Assembly: GCA_007116605.1 (NCBI GenBank)
Contig: SKID01000183.1
Location: 1-5,957 of the forward strand
DNA: 5,957 nucleotides
Direction: 5' to 3'
Source of the DNA: Tissierellia bacterium
Lineage (GTDB): Bacteria > Bacillota > Clostridia > Tissierellales > Dethiosulfatibacteraceae
Part shown: piece by piece, positions 5,944 to 5,957 of the stretch
Numbering within the stretch: position 1 is the stretch's first letter
Layout: each line of letters begins with the position of its first letter
Program-made: the position numbers and the translations under genes
Notes under the pieces: generated by a model
Database searches by the model: none
The model's input: only the letters and a program-made list of their open reading frames with translations
What the model was told of the DNA's origin: nothing

Positions 5944-5957
5944 TTTTAATTTTAAAA

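Overview
This AT-rich window reads like the chromosome of a low-GC Gram-positive bacterium, most likely in the Clostridia. The reasons are the GAGG/AGGAGG ribosome-binding sites, a GerMN-type lipoprotein, the Gram-positive style of the CarB allosteric domain, and a PyrR-like RNA element in front of carAB. The species cannot be named from the sequence. All genes lie on the + strand.

Left part (1-1326): the 3' end of a sensor histidine kinase gene (ATP-binding domain only, truncated by the window edge). Nine bases later comes a gene for a 281-residue lipoprotein with a GerMN-type domain. The two are probably cotranscribed and form a signalling unit at the cell envelope. The arrangement recalls the actinobacterial mtrAB-lpqB operon.

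Middle (1327-1491): a compact regulatory region. It holds a near-consensus sigma-A promoter (TTGACA, 17 bp, TATATT with an extended -10 TG), a PyrR-type RNA hairpin almost at the predicted 5' end of the transcript, a 20-codon leader peptide, and an intrinsic terminator just before carA. The Shine-Dalgarno sequence of the leader peptide lies in the 3' arm of the PyrR-type hairpin, and the leader stop codon lies in the 3' arm of the terminator. This geometry suggests translation-coupled attenuation. With PyrR-UMP bound, the leader is not translated and the terminator forms. Without PyrR, a ribosome reaches the stop codon and blocks the terminator. It differs from the Bacillus subtilis scheme of a large competing antiterminator, and it is the main point of interest in the window.

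Right part (1492-5773): carA (pyrAA, 358 aa) and carB (pyrAB, 1072 aa), which overlap by 14 nt and encode the two subunits of carbamoyl-phosphate synthetase. CarA releases ammonia from glutamine. CarB uses bicarbonate, the ammonia and two ATP to make carbamoyl phosphate for UMP (and possibly arginine) synthesis. Both look intact, with all the catalytic motifs I could check.

End (5774-5957): 184 bases with no supportable gene. They hold a 24-nt direct repeat in two copies (22/24 identical, 63 nt apart) and two inverted repeats, a pattern typical of an intergenic repeat element cut by the window edge. No clear terminator for carAB is visible.
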